Below are positions 54,426 to 61,949 of a stretch of 64,000 bases of DNA, in pieces. The notes beneath the pieces were generated by a model. The model saw only the letters and a list, made by a program, of their open reading frames with translations, was not told the DNA's origin and did no database searches. This stretch comes from Amnibacterium endophyticum. Lineage in GTDB: Bacteria; Actinomycetota; Actinomycetes; Actinomycetales; Microbacteriaceae. The position numbers and the translations under genes were made by a program. Each line of letters begins with the position of its first letter. Position 1 is the first letter of the stretch. The stretch lies in the NCBI RefSeq assembly GCF_042680685.1, contig NZ_JBHUEA010000006.1:62001-126000 (forward strand), in the 5' to 3' direction.

Positions 54426-55067
54426 ATGGCGGAGGTCGAGCGCCCGGGGGCGCAGCAGTGGGTGCCGGAGGGCGCGGGCATCCCCGCGCTGCGCGAGGCG
54501 GCGAAGGGCTGCCGCGGCTGCGAGCTCTGGGAGCCCGCGGAGCAGGTCGTCTTCTCGGCCGGGCCGCCGTCCGCGACGATGGTGCTGGTCGGCGAGCAGC
54601 CCGGCGACCAGGAGGACCGCCGCGGCATGCCCTTCGTCGGACCCGCCGGCACGCTGCTGGTGCAGGCCGTGAAGGACGCCGGGATCGATCCCGCGACGGT
54701 GTACCGGACGAACGCGGTCAAGCACTTCCGCTTCGAGCAGCGGGGCGCGCGGCGGATCCACAAGACGCCCGAGACGGTGCACATCACGGCCTGCCGCCCG
54801 TGGCTGCACGCCGAGCTCGGCGAGCTGTCGCCCGGCATCGTGGTGGCGCTCGGTGCGACCGCGGGGCGCGCCCTGTTCGGCCGGGCGGTGCGGATCGGTG
54901 CGGAGCGCGGGCGGGTGCTTGAGGGCGCGATCGCGGACTCGGACGCGAAGTCGCTGCTGACCGCGCACCCCTCCGCGGTGCTGCGGATGCAGCGCGACCC
55001 CGGCTATGACGAGGCGTACGCGGCCCTGGTCGCCGACCTCCGCACCGCCGCCGCAGCCGCCGGCTGA
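54426..55067 (+). CDS. udgX: UdgX-type uracil-DNA glycosylase
   Basis: A 213-residue Fe-S uracil-DNA glycosylase of family 4-like fold. The active-site block is GEQPGDQED (residues 56-64), and the sequence GARRIHKTPETVH carries the RRIH loop (Arg109-His112) whose histidine lets UdgX bond covalently to the abasic site. Cysteines at 29, 32 and 123 fit the cluster; the family-4 cysteine in NVVKC is His here (NAVKH), also as in UdgX. It sits between dnaE2 and imuB on the opposite strand, with its own leaderless promoter. The assignment to UdgX rather than a plain family-4 enzyme rests on the RRIH loop. Confidence 0.88.
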   Translation: MAEVERPGAQQWVPEGAGIPALREAAKGCRGCELWEPAEQVVFSAGPPSATMVLVGEQPGDQEDRRGMPFVGPAGTLLVQAVKDAGIDPATVYRTNAVKHFRFEQRGARRIHKTPETVHITACRPWLHAELGELSPGIVVALGATAGRALFGRAVRIGAERGRVLEGAIADSDAKSLLTAHPSAVLRMQRDPGYDEAYAALVADLRTAAAAAG

Positions 55068-55098
55068 TCCGCGGCCCTGCGGAGGTGCAGCGGGTCGG

Positions 55099-55133
55099 GG
55101 TCTCGACAGGCTCGACCAGCGGTGGGGGCTGGC
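55099..55133 (+). repeat. REP-related short element (GGTCTCGACAGGCTCGACCAGCGG)
   Basis: A shorter relative of the REP element: GGTCTCGAC then AGGCTCGACCAGCGGTGGG. It lies 30 bases after the udgX stop. Together with copy 2 of the second repeat family it fills the gap to imuB. Confidence 0.55.
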
Positions 55134-55189
55134 GGGGCGAGAGCCGGGAGCGAAGCGACCCGGTGGGGCGCGGGGGCTCCGAGAAGCGA

Positions 55190-55309
55190 GGAGGGCGCGG
55201 GAGCGCCCCGGCGGCCGATGCCGCCGAAGGACCGCGGCGCAGCGCAGCGGAGCCGCAGCGTCCGTGACGGGGCCGCGAAGCGGTCGCGGCACGGCCGCTC
55301 CGAAAAGGA
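55190..55309. repeat. Second intergenic repeat family, copy 2
   Basis: Matches 13581-13706 block by block (GGAGGGCGCG, AGCGCCCCGGCGGC, ATGCCGCCGA, CGGAGC, GCAGCGTC, CGCTCCGA). It abuts the imuB stop. It contains its own palindromic phrases such as CCGCGAAGCGGTCGCGG. Confidence 0.55.
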
Positions 55310-56830
55310 CTAGTACTGCGCCTCGGCCCACCAGTCGCGGCCGTCGTGGGCGAGCAGCCAGGCGGCGCCGTCCTCCGTCGTCGCCTGGAGGCGGTGGAGG
55401 CGGACGCCGGCGTCGTCCCACCAGCGCTCGTCGATCGGCCACGGCCCCGCCCAGCCGTCGACCCTCCCGGTGCGCCCGGCGGGGTCGGTCAGGGCCGCGG
55501 GGGGAGCGGACAGCGCGCCGCGCTCGTCGACGTCGACCGGTCGGCCCGCGGGGTCGAGGACGTGGACGGTCGGCCGGTCGTCGAGCACCGCGGCCGGCAC
55601 GAAGCCCGGCAGGCGCCCGGGCCACGGGCGGTCGGCCGCGCGGGCCGGCGCGTGCGCCTCGCCCCACGGCGCCAGCACCCGCCGGTCCGACAGCAGGCGG
55701 CCGCCGCCGATCGCGGCGGTGAGCACCGCCTCGTGCCCGAGCATGCTCTGCACCCGGGACAGGGCGTGGTGGATCCGCTCGTCGGGGCCGCCGCCCCACA
55801 GCCCCTGCTCGTGGTCGGCGGCGGCGTCGCCGGCCTCCGGGTGCAGCAGCACCTCGGTCACGGCGCCGGTGAGCCCGGCCCCGGTGAGCTGCCAGCGCAC
55901 CCGGTCGACGACGTCGAGCGGGGTGAAGGAGCGCGGGTGCAGCCAGGTCCGCCGGTGGGTGCCGCCGCGGTCGTCGGACAGCTCGACGGCGAGGGCGGTG
56001 CACACGGCGAGGTCGGCGGCGAGCGCTGCGACGAAGTCCTCCGCGGTGCGCTTCAGGGCGAACGCGATCTGGTCGACGCGCTCGAGCGGCGGCTCGAACC
56101 GGATGCGCCGGTCGCGGTCGGCGGGCACGACCCGAGCCACGACGCGCCTCGGGTCGAGCCCGGCCGCGACCCGGTGCGCCGCCTCGCCCTCGGGCCCGAA
56201 GCGGCCGCGCACGGACGCCTCGTCGAGGGCCGCGAACGCGCCGAGGGTGCGCACGCCGAGCTTCGCGAGCACCGCGCCGAGCTCGGGCAGCCCGAGCAGG
56301 GCGACCGGCAGCGGTGCGAGGAAGCCGGCTGCGGCGCCGGGCGGCACGATCCGCACGGGCTCGGCCCGCCCGGTGCTGCGCGCCGCCTGCTCGGCGGTGA
56401 CCGGGCCGTCGGCGACGCCGACCCGCACGTCCGGGACCCCGGCGCCGGCCACGAGGGCGATCGCCTGCTCCGCCGCCTGCCGCTCCCCGCCGTAGAAGCA
56501 GTCCGTGCCCGCCGCGCGGATCGCGACGAGGCCCGGCCGGACGACCTGCACGGTCGGGATCCCCGCCTCGAGCGCCGTGAGCACGGGCTCGAAGCGGCGC
56601 GCGTCGACGACGGGGTGCAGCAGCAGCACGACGACGGCCGCGCAGCGCGACTGGGCCTCCCGCAGCTTCAGCCCCCGCTGCACGCCGGCGGCCCGGGCCG
56701 CAGAGGAGCACGCGTGCACCAGCCCGTGCTCGATCAGGGCGATGGGCGAGTCGGGGTCGAGCCCCGCCTCGCCGGCGGCCGCGCGGACCGGCCAGTCGGG
56801 GCACCAGACGACCAGGCTGCGCTCGGTCAT
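55310..56830 (-). CDS. imuB: Mutasome accessory protein ImuB (inactive Y-family polymerase homologue)
   Basis: A 506-residue Y-family DNA polymerase relative. It opens with LVVWCPDWPVRAAA, where catalytic Y-family members have acidic metal ligands, so it is expected to be inactive. It acts as a hub that binds the sliding clamp, DnaE2 and ImuA during SOS mutagenesis. The little-finger-like region is around residues 230-340, and the C-terminal 150 residues include WPGRLPGFVP. The ATG overlaps the imuA stop by four bases. Its frame is open beyond the start but the overlap and family N-terminus fix it. Confidence 0.94.
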   Translation of the reverse strand: MTERSLVVWCPDWPVRAAAGEAGLDPDSPIALIEHGLVHACSSAARAAGVQRGLKLREAQSRCAAVVVLLLHPVVDARRFEPVLTALEAGIPTVQVVRPGLVAIRAAGTDCFYGGERQAAEQAIALVAGAGVPDVRVGVADGPVTAEQAARSTGRAEPVRIVPPGAAAGFLAPLPVALLGLPELGAVLAKLGVRTLGAFAALDEASVRGRFGPEGEAAHRVAAGLDPRRVVARVVPADRDRRIRFEPPLERVDQIAFALKRTAEDFVAALAADLAVCTALAVELSDDRGGTHRRTWLHPRSFTPLDVVDRVRWQLTGAGLTGAVTEVLLHPEAGDAAADHEQGLWGGGPDERIHHALSRVQSMLGHEAVLTAAIGGGRLLSDRRVLAPWGEAHAPARAADRPWPGRLPGFVPAAVLDDRPTVHVLDPAGRPVDVDERGALSAPPAALTDPAGRTGRVDGWAGPWPIDERWWDDAGVRLHRLQATTEDGAAWLLAHDGRDWWAEAQY

Positions 56831-57510
56831 CCGGCCCGCTCCAGCCGCGGCACCGCCTCGAGCCGGCGTGCGGGCTGCGACGGCCCGTCCAGGCGGAACC
56901 CGTCGCCGACCTCGATCTCGTGCCGCGTCGTGATCTCCCGCGCGGTGACCCGGACGTGCAGGCGCCGGCCGGCCAGGTACCCGCTGCCGGCGCCGAGGCC
57001 GATCCAGGCGCCGCCCTCGACGCGCAGCACCGCCTCCGCACCGCCCCAGGCCCCCGCGACCAGCAGGGTCGACCCGCGCTGCCGCAGCCGGGAGGCGAGT
57101 CGGGCGGTCTCCCCGGCGGAGGCGCCGGCGGCGGGCGGGCGCACGAGCACGACGGGCACCACCTCGGCGATCTGCGCGGTCACCGCGAGCCAGTGCTCGC
57201 CGGGCTCGGGCACGAGCACCAGGCGGTCGAGGGCGACCCCGAGCGCCGCCGCGGCCTCCACGCCGAACTCGGGAACGCCGACCACCGCGGTCCAGCCGCC
57301 GGCCGCGGAGGGCCCGGCGAGCAGCAGCATCGCGAGGACGAGGGAGTCCGGGACCGCGTAGGCGACCCCGGCGCGCAGCGCCCCGCCGGGCAGCAGCGGC
57401 GCGACCGCCGGATCGGTCGGCAGGGTGCGGGCCCCGAGCCCGGTCGCCTGCATCGCCGCGATGCGCGCCCGCAGGTGCGCCACGGTGTCCGATCTCAGCG
57501 CCTCCGCCAT
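56827..57510 (-). CDS. imuA: Mutasome protein ImuA (RecA-like, actinobacterial form)
   Basis: A 227-residue RecA/SulA-like protein, first gene of the imuA-imuB pair. It contains LLPGGALRAGVAYAVPDSLVLAMLLLAGPS and VVLVRPPAAGAS, with a weak P-loop, as in the mycobacterial ImuA' protein that ties ImuB to RecA-driven SOS mutagenesis. The ATG at 57510 is fixed by the LexA-controlled promoter six bases upstream; the frame continues across it. Ends with a four-base overlap with imuB. Confidence 0.88.
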   Translation of the reverse strand: MAEALRSDTVAHLRARIAAMQATGLGARTLPTDPAVAPLLPGGALRAGVAYAVPDSLVLAMLLLAGPSAAGGWTAVVGVPEFGVEAAAALGVALDRLVLVPEPGEHWLAVTAQIAEVVPVVLVRPPAAGASAGETARLASRLRQRGSTLLVAGAWGGAEAVLRVEGGAWIGLGAGSGYLAGRRLHVRVTAREITTRHEIEVGDGFRLDGPSQPARRLEAVPRLERAG

Positions 57511-57516
57511 GCGCCC

Positions 57517-57545
57517 AGTATCGAACCCGTGTTCGACCGCTGCAA
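57517..57545 (-). promoter_or_regulatory. LexA-controlled promoter of imuA-imuB
   Basis: On the minus strand: -35 TTGCAG (57540-57545), 17-base spacer, -10 GATACT (57517-57522), six bases, ATG. The LexA box TCGAACCCGTGTTCGA (57521-57536, plus strand) is a perfect TCGAAC-N4-GTTCGA match and lies in the spacer, touching the -10. Confidence 0.85.
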
Positions 57546-57559
57546 CTCCGGCGCGCCAC

Positions 57560-57585
57560 GGGTGCCCGGGAGAACCCGGGCACCC
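57560..57585. other. Perfect hairpin between divergent imuA and AraC-type genes
   Basis: An 11-base-pair stem (57560-57570 with 57575-57585) around the loop AGAA. It lies between divergent starts, upstream of the imuA -35. It could be a leader hairpin of the AraC-type gene or an insulator. Confidence 0.55.
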
Positions 57586-57716
57586 CGGTGCACGATCCGT
57601 CGTGTCGCCGCGCCGAAACATGAGAACTCCTCCGAGCCGGGTCGAAGTGCAGCCCGACACCAGCCGGATCGGGGAATGGTGTGGGCACGAGATCCCGAGG
57701 AAGGGCGCCCGGCACC

Positions 57717-58658
57717 GTGGCCTTGATCGACGAGCAGCTCCGCGTCGCGCAGACGTGGTCCGGCGTCGACGGCTTCCAGCGGTTCCGGCAGACCGGGGCG
57801 GACTGGCTGACGCCCGACCCCCGCCTGTTCCGGGCGGAGTGGACCTCGACCTCGATCGACGGCGTGCAGCTGTCGGAATGGCGCTCCACGCCCGTCTCGG
57901 GACGACCGCGGCCGAACGAGCCGGGCACCGCCTGCCTGAACGCGATCATCGGCGGCCGGATCCGCTACGAGCTGGACGAGACCGCGTACTCCGCCGAGCC
58001 CGGCTCCGTCCACCTCTTCCACGCGGGCCGGTCCGTGCGCCTCTCCGCCCCCGGCGGGATGCGCATCGCCCGCGTGGTGCTGCTGGAGGAGGCGATGCCG
58101 GTCTGGCTGCGCGGTCCCTCCCCGCTCGGGGACGGCCCGCTGCCGGCGACGACGCTCACCGCCGGCTTCGTCGCCCTGCTCGACCGGCTGACCGCGGCGA
58201 TCCGCGAGGACGGCGTGCAGCCCCCGGTCGCGACGGCGAAGGCGATCGGCGTGCTCGCGTCCGCCCTGCTCGAGGAGGCGATCCCGAGCGGCACGTCGGG
58301 GATGGGCGACCTGCGGGAGCAGATGATCGCCTACATCGACCGGCACCTCGGCGAGACGGACCTCGGCCCGAGGCGGCTCGCCGCCGAGTTCGACGTGAGC
58401 CTGCGCTGGGTGCACCGGGTGTTCAACCAGGGCGACGAGTCGGTCGCGCGCTACATCCGGGAGCGCCGGGTGGACGCGATCGCGCACCAGCTGCGCTCGG
58501 AGCGTCGCTGGGTGCGGGTCGCAGACCTCGCGGCTCGCTTCGGCTTCGCCGGGCGCGACCAGCTGACCCGCGCGTTCAAGCAGCGGTACGGCGTGACGGT
58601 GAACGACTACCTCGACCTCGTCCTGCAGGACCGGCCGCTGCCCGACGCCGCGCGCTGA
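57717..58658 (+). CDS. AraC family transcription regulator
   Basis: A 313-residue regulator. The N-terminal 190 residues form an AraC-binding-like cupin domain (residues about 20-180). The C-terminal 110 residues hold two helix-turn-helix units (LAAEFDVSLRWVHRVFNQ and LAARFGFAGRDQLTRAFKQRYG). Target genes are not known; the SipW operon 160 bases downstream on the same strand is a candidate. The GTG at 57717 (VALIDEQLRVAQTW) is preferred over the GTG at 57681, since AGGAAGG lies about 12 bases before it; start is uncertain. Confidence 0.85.
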   Translation: MALIDEQLRVAQTWSGVDGFQRFRQTGADWLTPDPRLFRAEWTSTSIDGVQLSEWRSTPVSGRPRPNEPGTACLNAIIGGRIRYELDETAYSAEPGSVHLFHAGRSVRLSAPGGMRIARVVLLEEAMPVWLRGPSPLGDGPLPATTLTAGFVALLDRLTAAIREDGVQPPVATAKAIGVLASALLEEAIPSGTSGMGDLREQMIAYIDRHLGETDLGPRRLAAEFDVSLRWVHRVFNQGDESVARYIRERRVDAIAHQLRSERRWVRVADLAARFGFAGRDQLTRAFKQRYGVTVNDYLDLVLQDRPLPDAAR

Positions 58659-58821
58659 CCCGCCTTCCGCACCGGGTCCGACCGCGACGGCCCTCGTCCG
58701 GGCGACGCCGCTCGTGCGGGCCGGGACGCATCGCGTGCAGCGGCGGCGCGGCCGGGGCGTCGCCGCGCAGCGAGGCCGGAGCGTGCTCCCGACGGATCGG
58801 CACGAGTCGAGGAGGCCCGCG

Positions 58822-59493
58822 GTGCGGAGTCGCAGCAGGAAGACGCTGGCGGTGCTGGCGAGCGGCGTGGTGCTGCTCGGCGGCACGGTCACCACGCTCG
58901 CGGCGTGGCAGGACGACGAGTACGCGGGGCTCGGCGTGAAGCTCTCGAGCTTCAACGTGCAGACCTCGCTCGACGGGGAGACGTGGTCCGGCGCCGATTC
59001 GACGTCGTCGACCCCGACGGCGCTCGTCAGCGCCCTGAGGGGCACGCTCACGAACGTGCAGCTGACGCCGGACGGCTCGATCACCTCCTGGATCGGGCTG
59101 CGTACCGCCAAGGACTCGCTCGCGGCGAGGGTGACGATGTCGAACTTCTCGATCAGCGCCGGGGGCGACGACAAGGGCCTGCTCGGGACGGATCTGCTGA
59201 ACGGCCCTGCGACGGTGACGTACGACGCCACCTCCGGCATCGACCGGACCGCCTGCCAGAGCGGCGTGTTCACTGGCGGCACGCCAATCACCGCGGGGAG
59301 CCGACTCGGCGCGCAACTGACTTCCGACAGTTCGAGCTTCGACCTGGCCGCCGGCGTCCCCGGCATCAACGACGGCGCCGGCACCGCGGTGGGCGTCTGC
59401 TTCCGCGTGAAGCTCGCCGCAGGCCTCAGCCGCACACTCGGCGGTGCCCAGATCAGCCCGGTCTGGAAGTTCAGTGCGACGTCCGTCCAGTAG
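58822..59493 (+). CDS. SipW-dependent-type secreted surface protein
   Basis: A 223-residue exported protein. After basic RSRSRK comes a hydrophobic segment (residues 9-26) and then AAWQDDEYAG (27-36), the same motif that follows the signal segment of the third gene of the operon. This fits the SipW-cognate signal class, related to CalY/TasA exported proteins. The mature part (about 195 residues) is rich in Ser, Thr, Gly and Asp, with two cysteines. It could form part of a surface fibre, an inference from the family. GGAGG precedes the GTG. Confidence 0.78.
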   Translation: MRSRSRKTLAVLASGVVLLGGTVTTLAAWQDDEYAGLGVKLSSFNVQTSLDGETWSGADSTSSTPTALVSALRGTLTNVQLTPDGSITSWIGLRTAKDSLAARVTMSNFSISAGGDDKGLLGTDLLNGPATVTYDATSGIDRTACQSGVFTGGTPITAGSRLGAQLTSDSSSFDLAAGVPGINDGAGTAVGVCFRVKLAAGLSRTLGGAQISPVWKFSATSVQ

Positions 59494-59992
59494 CGCGACC
59501 ACGCGGGTGCTCGACGCGGGGCTCGTCCTCGTCGCGGCGATCGGTGCCGCGGTGCTGCTCGCGCGTCTCGTCGGCGTCGTGCTCGGGCTCGACCTCGTCG
59601 TCTTCGCGACCGGGTCGATGACGCCCGCATTCCCGCAGGGGGCCGTCGCGGTGGCGCAGCGGGTCCCGCTCGACGGGATCCGGGTCGGGGACGTGGTGAC
59701 GGTCGACCGGCCGGGACGCCTGCCGATCACGCACCGCGTCGTGGACGTCCGCGTCAGCGGCGACCGGGCGGAGCTGCGGCTGCGGGGCGACGCCAACCGC
59801 GTCGCCGACCCGGTGCCCTACGTCGTCGGGCACGTCTCGCGCGTCGTCCTGCCGCTGCCCCCGGTGCTCTGGATGCTGCGGCTCGTGAACTCGCCGCTGG
59901 TCGCGGGCACCGCCGCCGTCCTCGCGGGCGGCGCGGTGCTCTGGGCGCTCTGGCCGCGGCGCAGGACGGTCGTCGCGCCCGTCCCCGCCTGA
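59474..59992 (+). CDS. sipW: SipW-type (ER-type) signal peptidase I
   Basis: A 172-residue membrane peptidase. The first membrane helix (about residues 14-36) precedes the nucleophile region FATGSMTPAFPQG (Ser48), followed by the VGDVVTV block and ITHRVV (His87). Ser and His are the dyad of the archaeal and eukaryotic ER type, and Lys is not used. A second helix lies near residues 133-155. The GTG at 59474 is chosen: GGAAG lies five bases before it and it overlaps the upstream gene by 20 bases. It should process the two proteins encoded on either side. Confidence 0.85.
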   Translation: MRRPSSSATTRVLDAGLVLVAAIGAAVLLARLVGVVLGLDLVVFATGSMTPAFPQGAVAVAQRVPLDGIRVGDVVTVDRPGRLPITHRVVDVRVSGDRAELRLRGDANRVADPVPYVVGHVSRVVLPLPPVLWMLRLVNSPLVAGTAAVLAGGAVLWALWPRRRTVVAPVPA

Positions 59993-61536
59993 TGCGCCGC
60001 GTCGGCCTCGCGCTGCTCGCCGCCGGCGTGCTGCTCGCGCCCGGGGCGCTGCGGCCCGTCACCGCGGCGTGGCAGGAGGCCGAGTACGCCGCGGCCCCCG
60101 TGACCGTCGCGCCGTCGGACTGCTCGGCGACCGGTCTCTACACGGCGAGCGCCGCGTCCGCGCTGCTGGCCGGCAGCGTCCAGGGCGTCCCGCTCGGCAC
60201 GGGCTCGACCGCCGGCGTCGTGCTCGGGCCGCGGATCGACTCCGCCGCCCTCGCGAAGCCGCTCCGGACCGCGGACACCGGTGCCGTGCCGACCGCGTCG
60301 GGGACGGCGCTGCCGCTGACGCTCACCTCCGGAGGGTCCTGGGCGCAGTCCGCGAGCACCACCGGCACCGGCGCCTCGAGCGCGACGGCGGGAGGCGCGA
60401 CGCCGCTCGGCGTGATCGACGTGAGCGGCCTGCTCGCCCGCAGCCCGTCCGCGACGTCCCTGCTACCCGGCCTCGACGACGTGCGGGTGGAGGTCGGCGC
60501 GCCGATCGCGTCCGCGAGCCTCGACGGCTGCGCGGCGGGCTGGGGCGCCGCCGACGCGCTCTCGCGCAGCACGGCCGTCGGCGCGCTCACCCTGCGGCTG
60601 CGGGACGCGGCGGTCACGACCGCGCTCGACGGCATCGGCACCCGGGCGACGGGCGCCGCCTCGGCCCTGGCGACCGCGGCGACCGCGGCGACGGGCGCCG
60701 TCGCGCAGTCGGCCGGGGACGCGCTCGCGACCGCGCTCAGCGGCGTGCTGTCCGTCGGCACCGCTGGTCCGTCGAGCGGCTCCGCCTCGATCGCCCCCGC
60801 CACCGGCGGCATCGCCGCCTCGATCGGCGCGGTCCGGTCGAGCGGCGTCGCGGCGCTCGACACCGGCAGCGGCGCCCTCGCCTTCGACCTGCGACCCGCC
60901 GCGGCGGGCGTGGACGCCGCCGTGCTGACGACCACGACCGCTGCGGCCGGCGCCTCCGCGGCCGGGCAGGCGCTGCAGGACCAGGCGACGGCGACGGCCG
61001 CGGCGGTCACGAGCGCGAGGGAGGGCGCGCTCGTGACGGTCGGCGCCTCGGCGACCGTGTCCGTCACCGGGGTGCCCGCCGCCACCGTCGCCTACACGGC
61101 CTCCGGCTCCGCCGCGGCCTGGGCGGCGGGCACGGTGATGCCGACGGTCACCGTGACCGCGCTCAGCCTCGCCACCCTGCAGTCGGGGCTGGTCGGCGCC
61201 GTGACGACCGCGCTCGGCACGCTGCCCGGGGTCGCCTCCTCCGTCGCGAGCGCCTACCTCGGTCCCGCCGCCGCCGCGGCGCCCGACTCGGCGCTGAACG
61301 CCCTGGCGAGCGACGCGGCCGCGGCGCTCCGCACCGACCTCGCCGCCGTGCCGGGCGTCGTGCGGCTCACGGCCGCGCAGCGGGCGACGGACGCCGCGTC
61401 CTCGTGGACCGGCGCGTACTCCGCCGGCGTCGCGACCCAGTCCGCCCTGCGCCTGACGGTGCGGGACGCCTCCGGCGTCCGCTGCGACCTCTTCGTCGGC
61501 AACGTCGCCGTCGGCCCCGACCGCCCGCGCGGCTAG
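59992..61536 (+). CDS. Large Ala-rich SipW-type exported protein (resembles choice-of-anchor G)
   Basis: A 514-residue exported protein, very rich in Ala, Thr, Ser and Val with no recognised catalytic motif. Signal segment residues 3-20 are followed by TAAWQEAEYAAAP (24-36), matching the AAWQxxEYA motif of the first gene. The C-terminal region has many beta-type repeats of ATAA/TSG pattern and DASGVRCDLFVG. It resembles proteins annotated choice-of-anchor G. No C-terminal membrane helix or LPxTG is visible. The ATG starts inside the sipW stop (TGATG). Confidence 0.72.
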   Translation: MRRVGLALLAAGVLLAPGALRPVTAAWQEAEYAAAPVTVAPSDCSATGLYTASAASALLAGSVQGVPLGTGSTAGVVLGPRIDSAALAKPLRTADTGAVPTASGTALPLTLTSGGSWAQSASTTGTGASSATAGGATPLGVIDVSGLLARSPSATSLLPGLDDVRVEVGAPIASASLDGCAAGWGAADALSRSTAVGALTLRLRDAAVTTALDGIGTRATGAASALATAATAATGAVAQSAGDALATALSGVLSVGTAGPSSGSASIAPATGGIAASIGAVRSSGVAALDTGSGALAFDLRPAAAGVDAAVLTTTTAAAGASAAGQALQDQATATAAAVTSAREGALVTVGASATVSVTGVPAATVAYTASGSAAAWAAGTVMPTVTVTALSLATLQSGLVGAVTTALGTLPGVASSVASAYLGPAAAAAPDSALNALASDAAAALRTDLAAVPGVVRLTAAQRATDAASSWTGAYSAGVATQSALRLTVRDASGVRCDLFVGNVAVGPDRPRG

Positions 61537-61540
61537 CGGC

Positions 61541-61900
61541 CTACCGCTCGTCGTCGAGGTCGATCGAGCCCGGGTCGACCTCGTTCTCGGGCTGGATCGG
61601 GGTGACCTCGCCGGGCGCGCCGCCGGTCGGGCCGTCGTTGCCGTCGCCGGGGCCCGGGTAGACCGTGTCGCCCGCGACCGCGTCGTTCGTCACGGTCTCC
61701 ATCGACTCCGCCTGGATCGCCTCGTGGTCGCCGGAGGCGACGTCCGCGGCCTCGCCGCCGTCCGACTCCTCCTCGGCGTCGCCGTCCTCCACCCCGGTGT
61801 CGGGCAGCTGCGCGGACGCGGCCAGGTCGTCCTTCGCCCCCGTGATGCCCGTGATCGGGTCGGCCGCGCCGACGCCCTCCGCCTCGTTCGTGTCGCTCAT
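61541..61900 (-). CDS. Acidic hypothetical protein, probably disordered
   Basis: A 119-residue protein with about a quarter Asp and Glu, few hydrophobic residues and no predicted folded domain. It is unknown to me by function but similar acidic proteins with NEAEG, PITGITGA and PGPGDGNDGPTGGAPGEV stretches occur in related actinobacteria. An LPDTG sequence near residue 32 is not a sortase signal because no membrane helix follows. A TAGGCT -10 box lies six bases before the ATG. It is convergent with the SipW operon, five bases from it, and lies just downstream of recQ on the same strand. Confidence 0.72.
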   Translation of the reverse strand: MSDTNEAEGVGAADPITGITGAKDDLAASAQLPDTGVEDGDAEEESDGGEAADVASGDHEAIQAESMETVTNDAVAGDTVYPGPGDGNDGPTGGAPGEVTPIQPENEVDPGSIDLDDER

Positions 61901-61906
61901 GCCGCA

Positions 61907-61912
61907 AGCCTA
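61907..61912 (-). promoter_or_regulatory. -10 box TAGGCT for the acidic protein gene, leaderless arrangement
   Basis: TAGGCT on the minus strand ends six bases before the ATG at 61900. It lies in the 49-base gap after recQ. Confidence 0.5.
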
Positions 61913-61949
61913 GGAAGGCACCGCTGGACGCCGGTCGCGTCCGCGGCCC

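Noticed and set aside
61780..61806. LPDTG in the acidic protein as a sortase motif
   Set aside because: It lies in the first third of a soluble acidic protein with no signal peptide and no following hydrophobic helix or basic tail.
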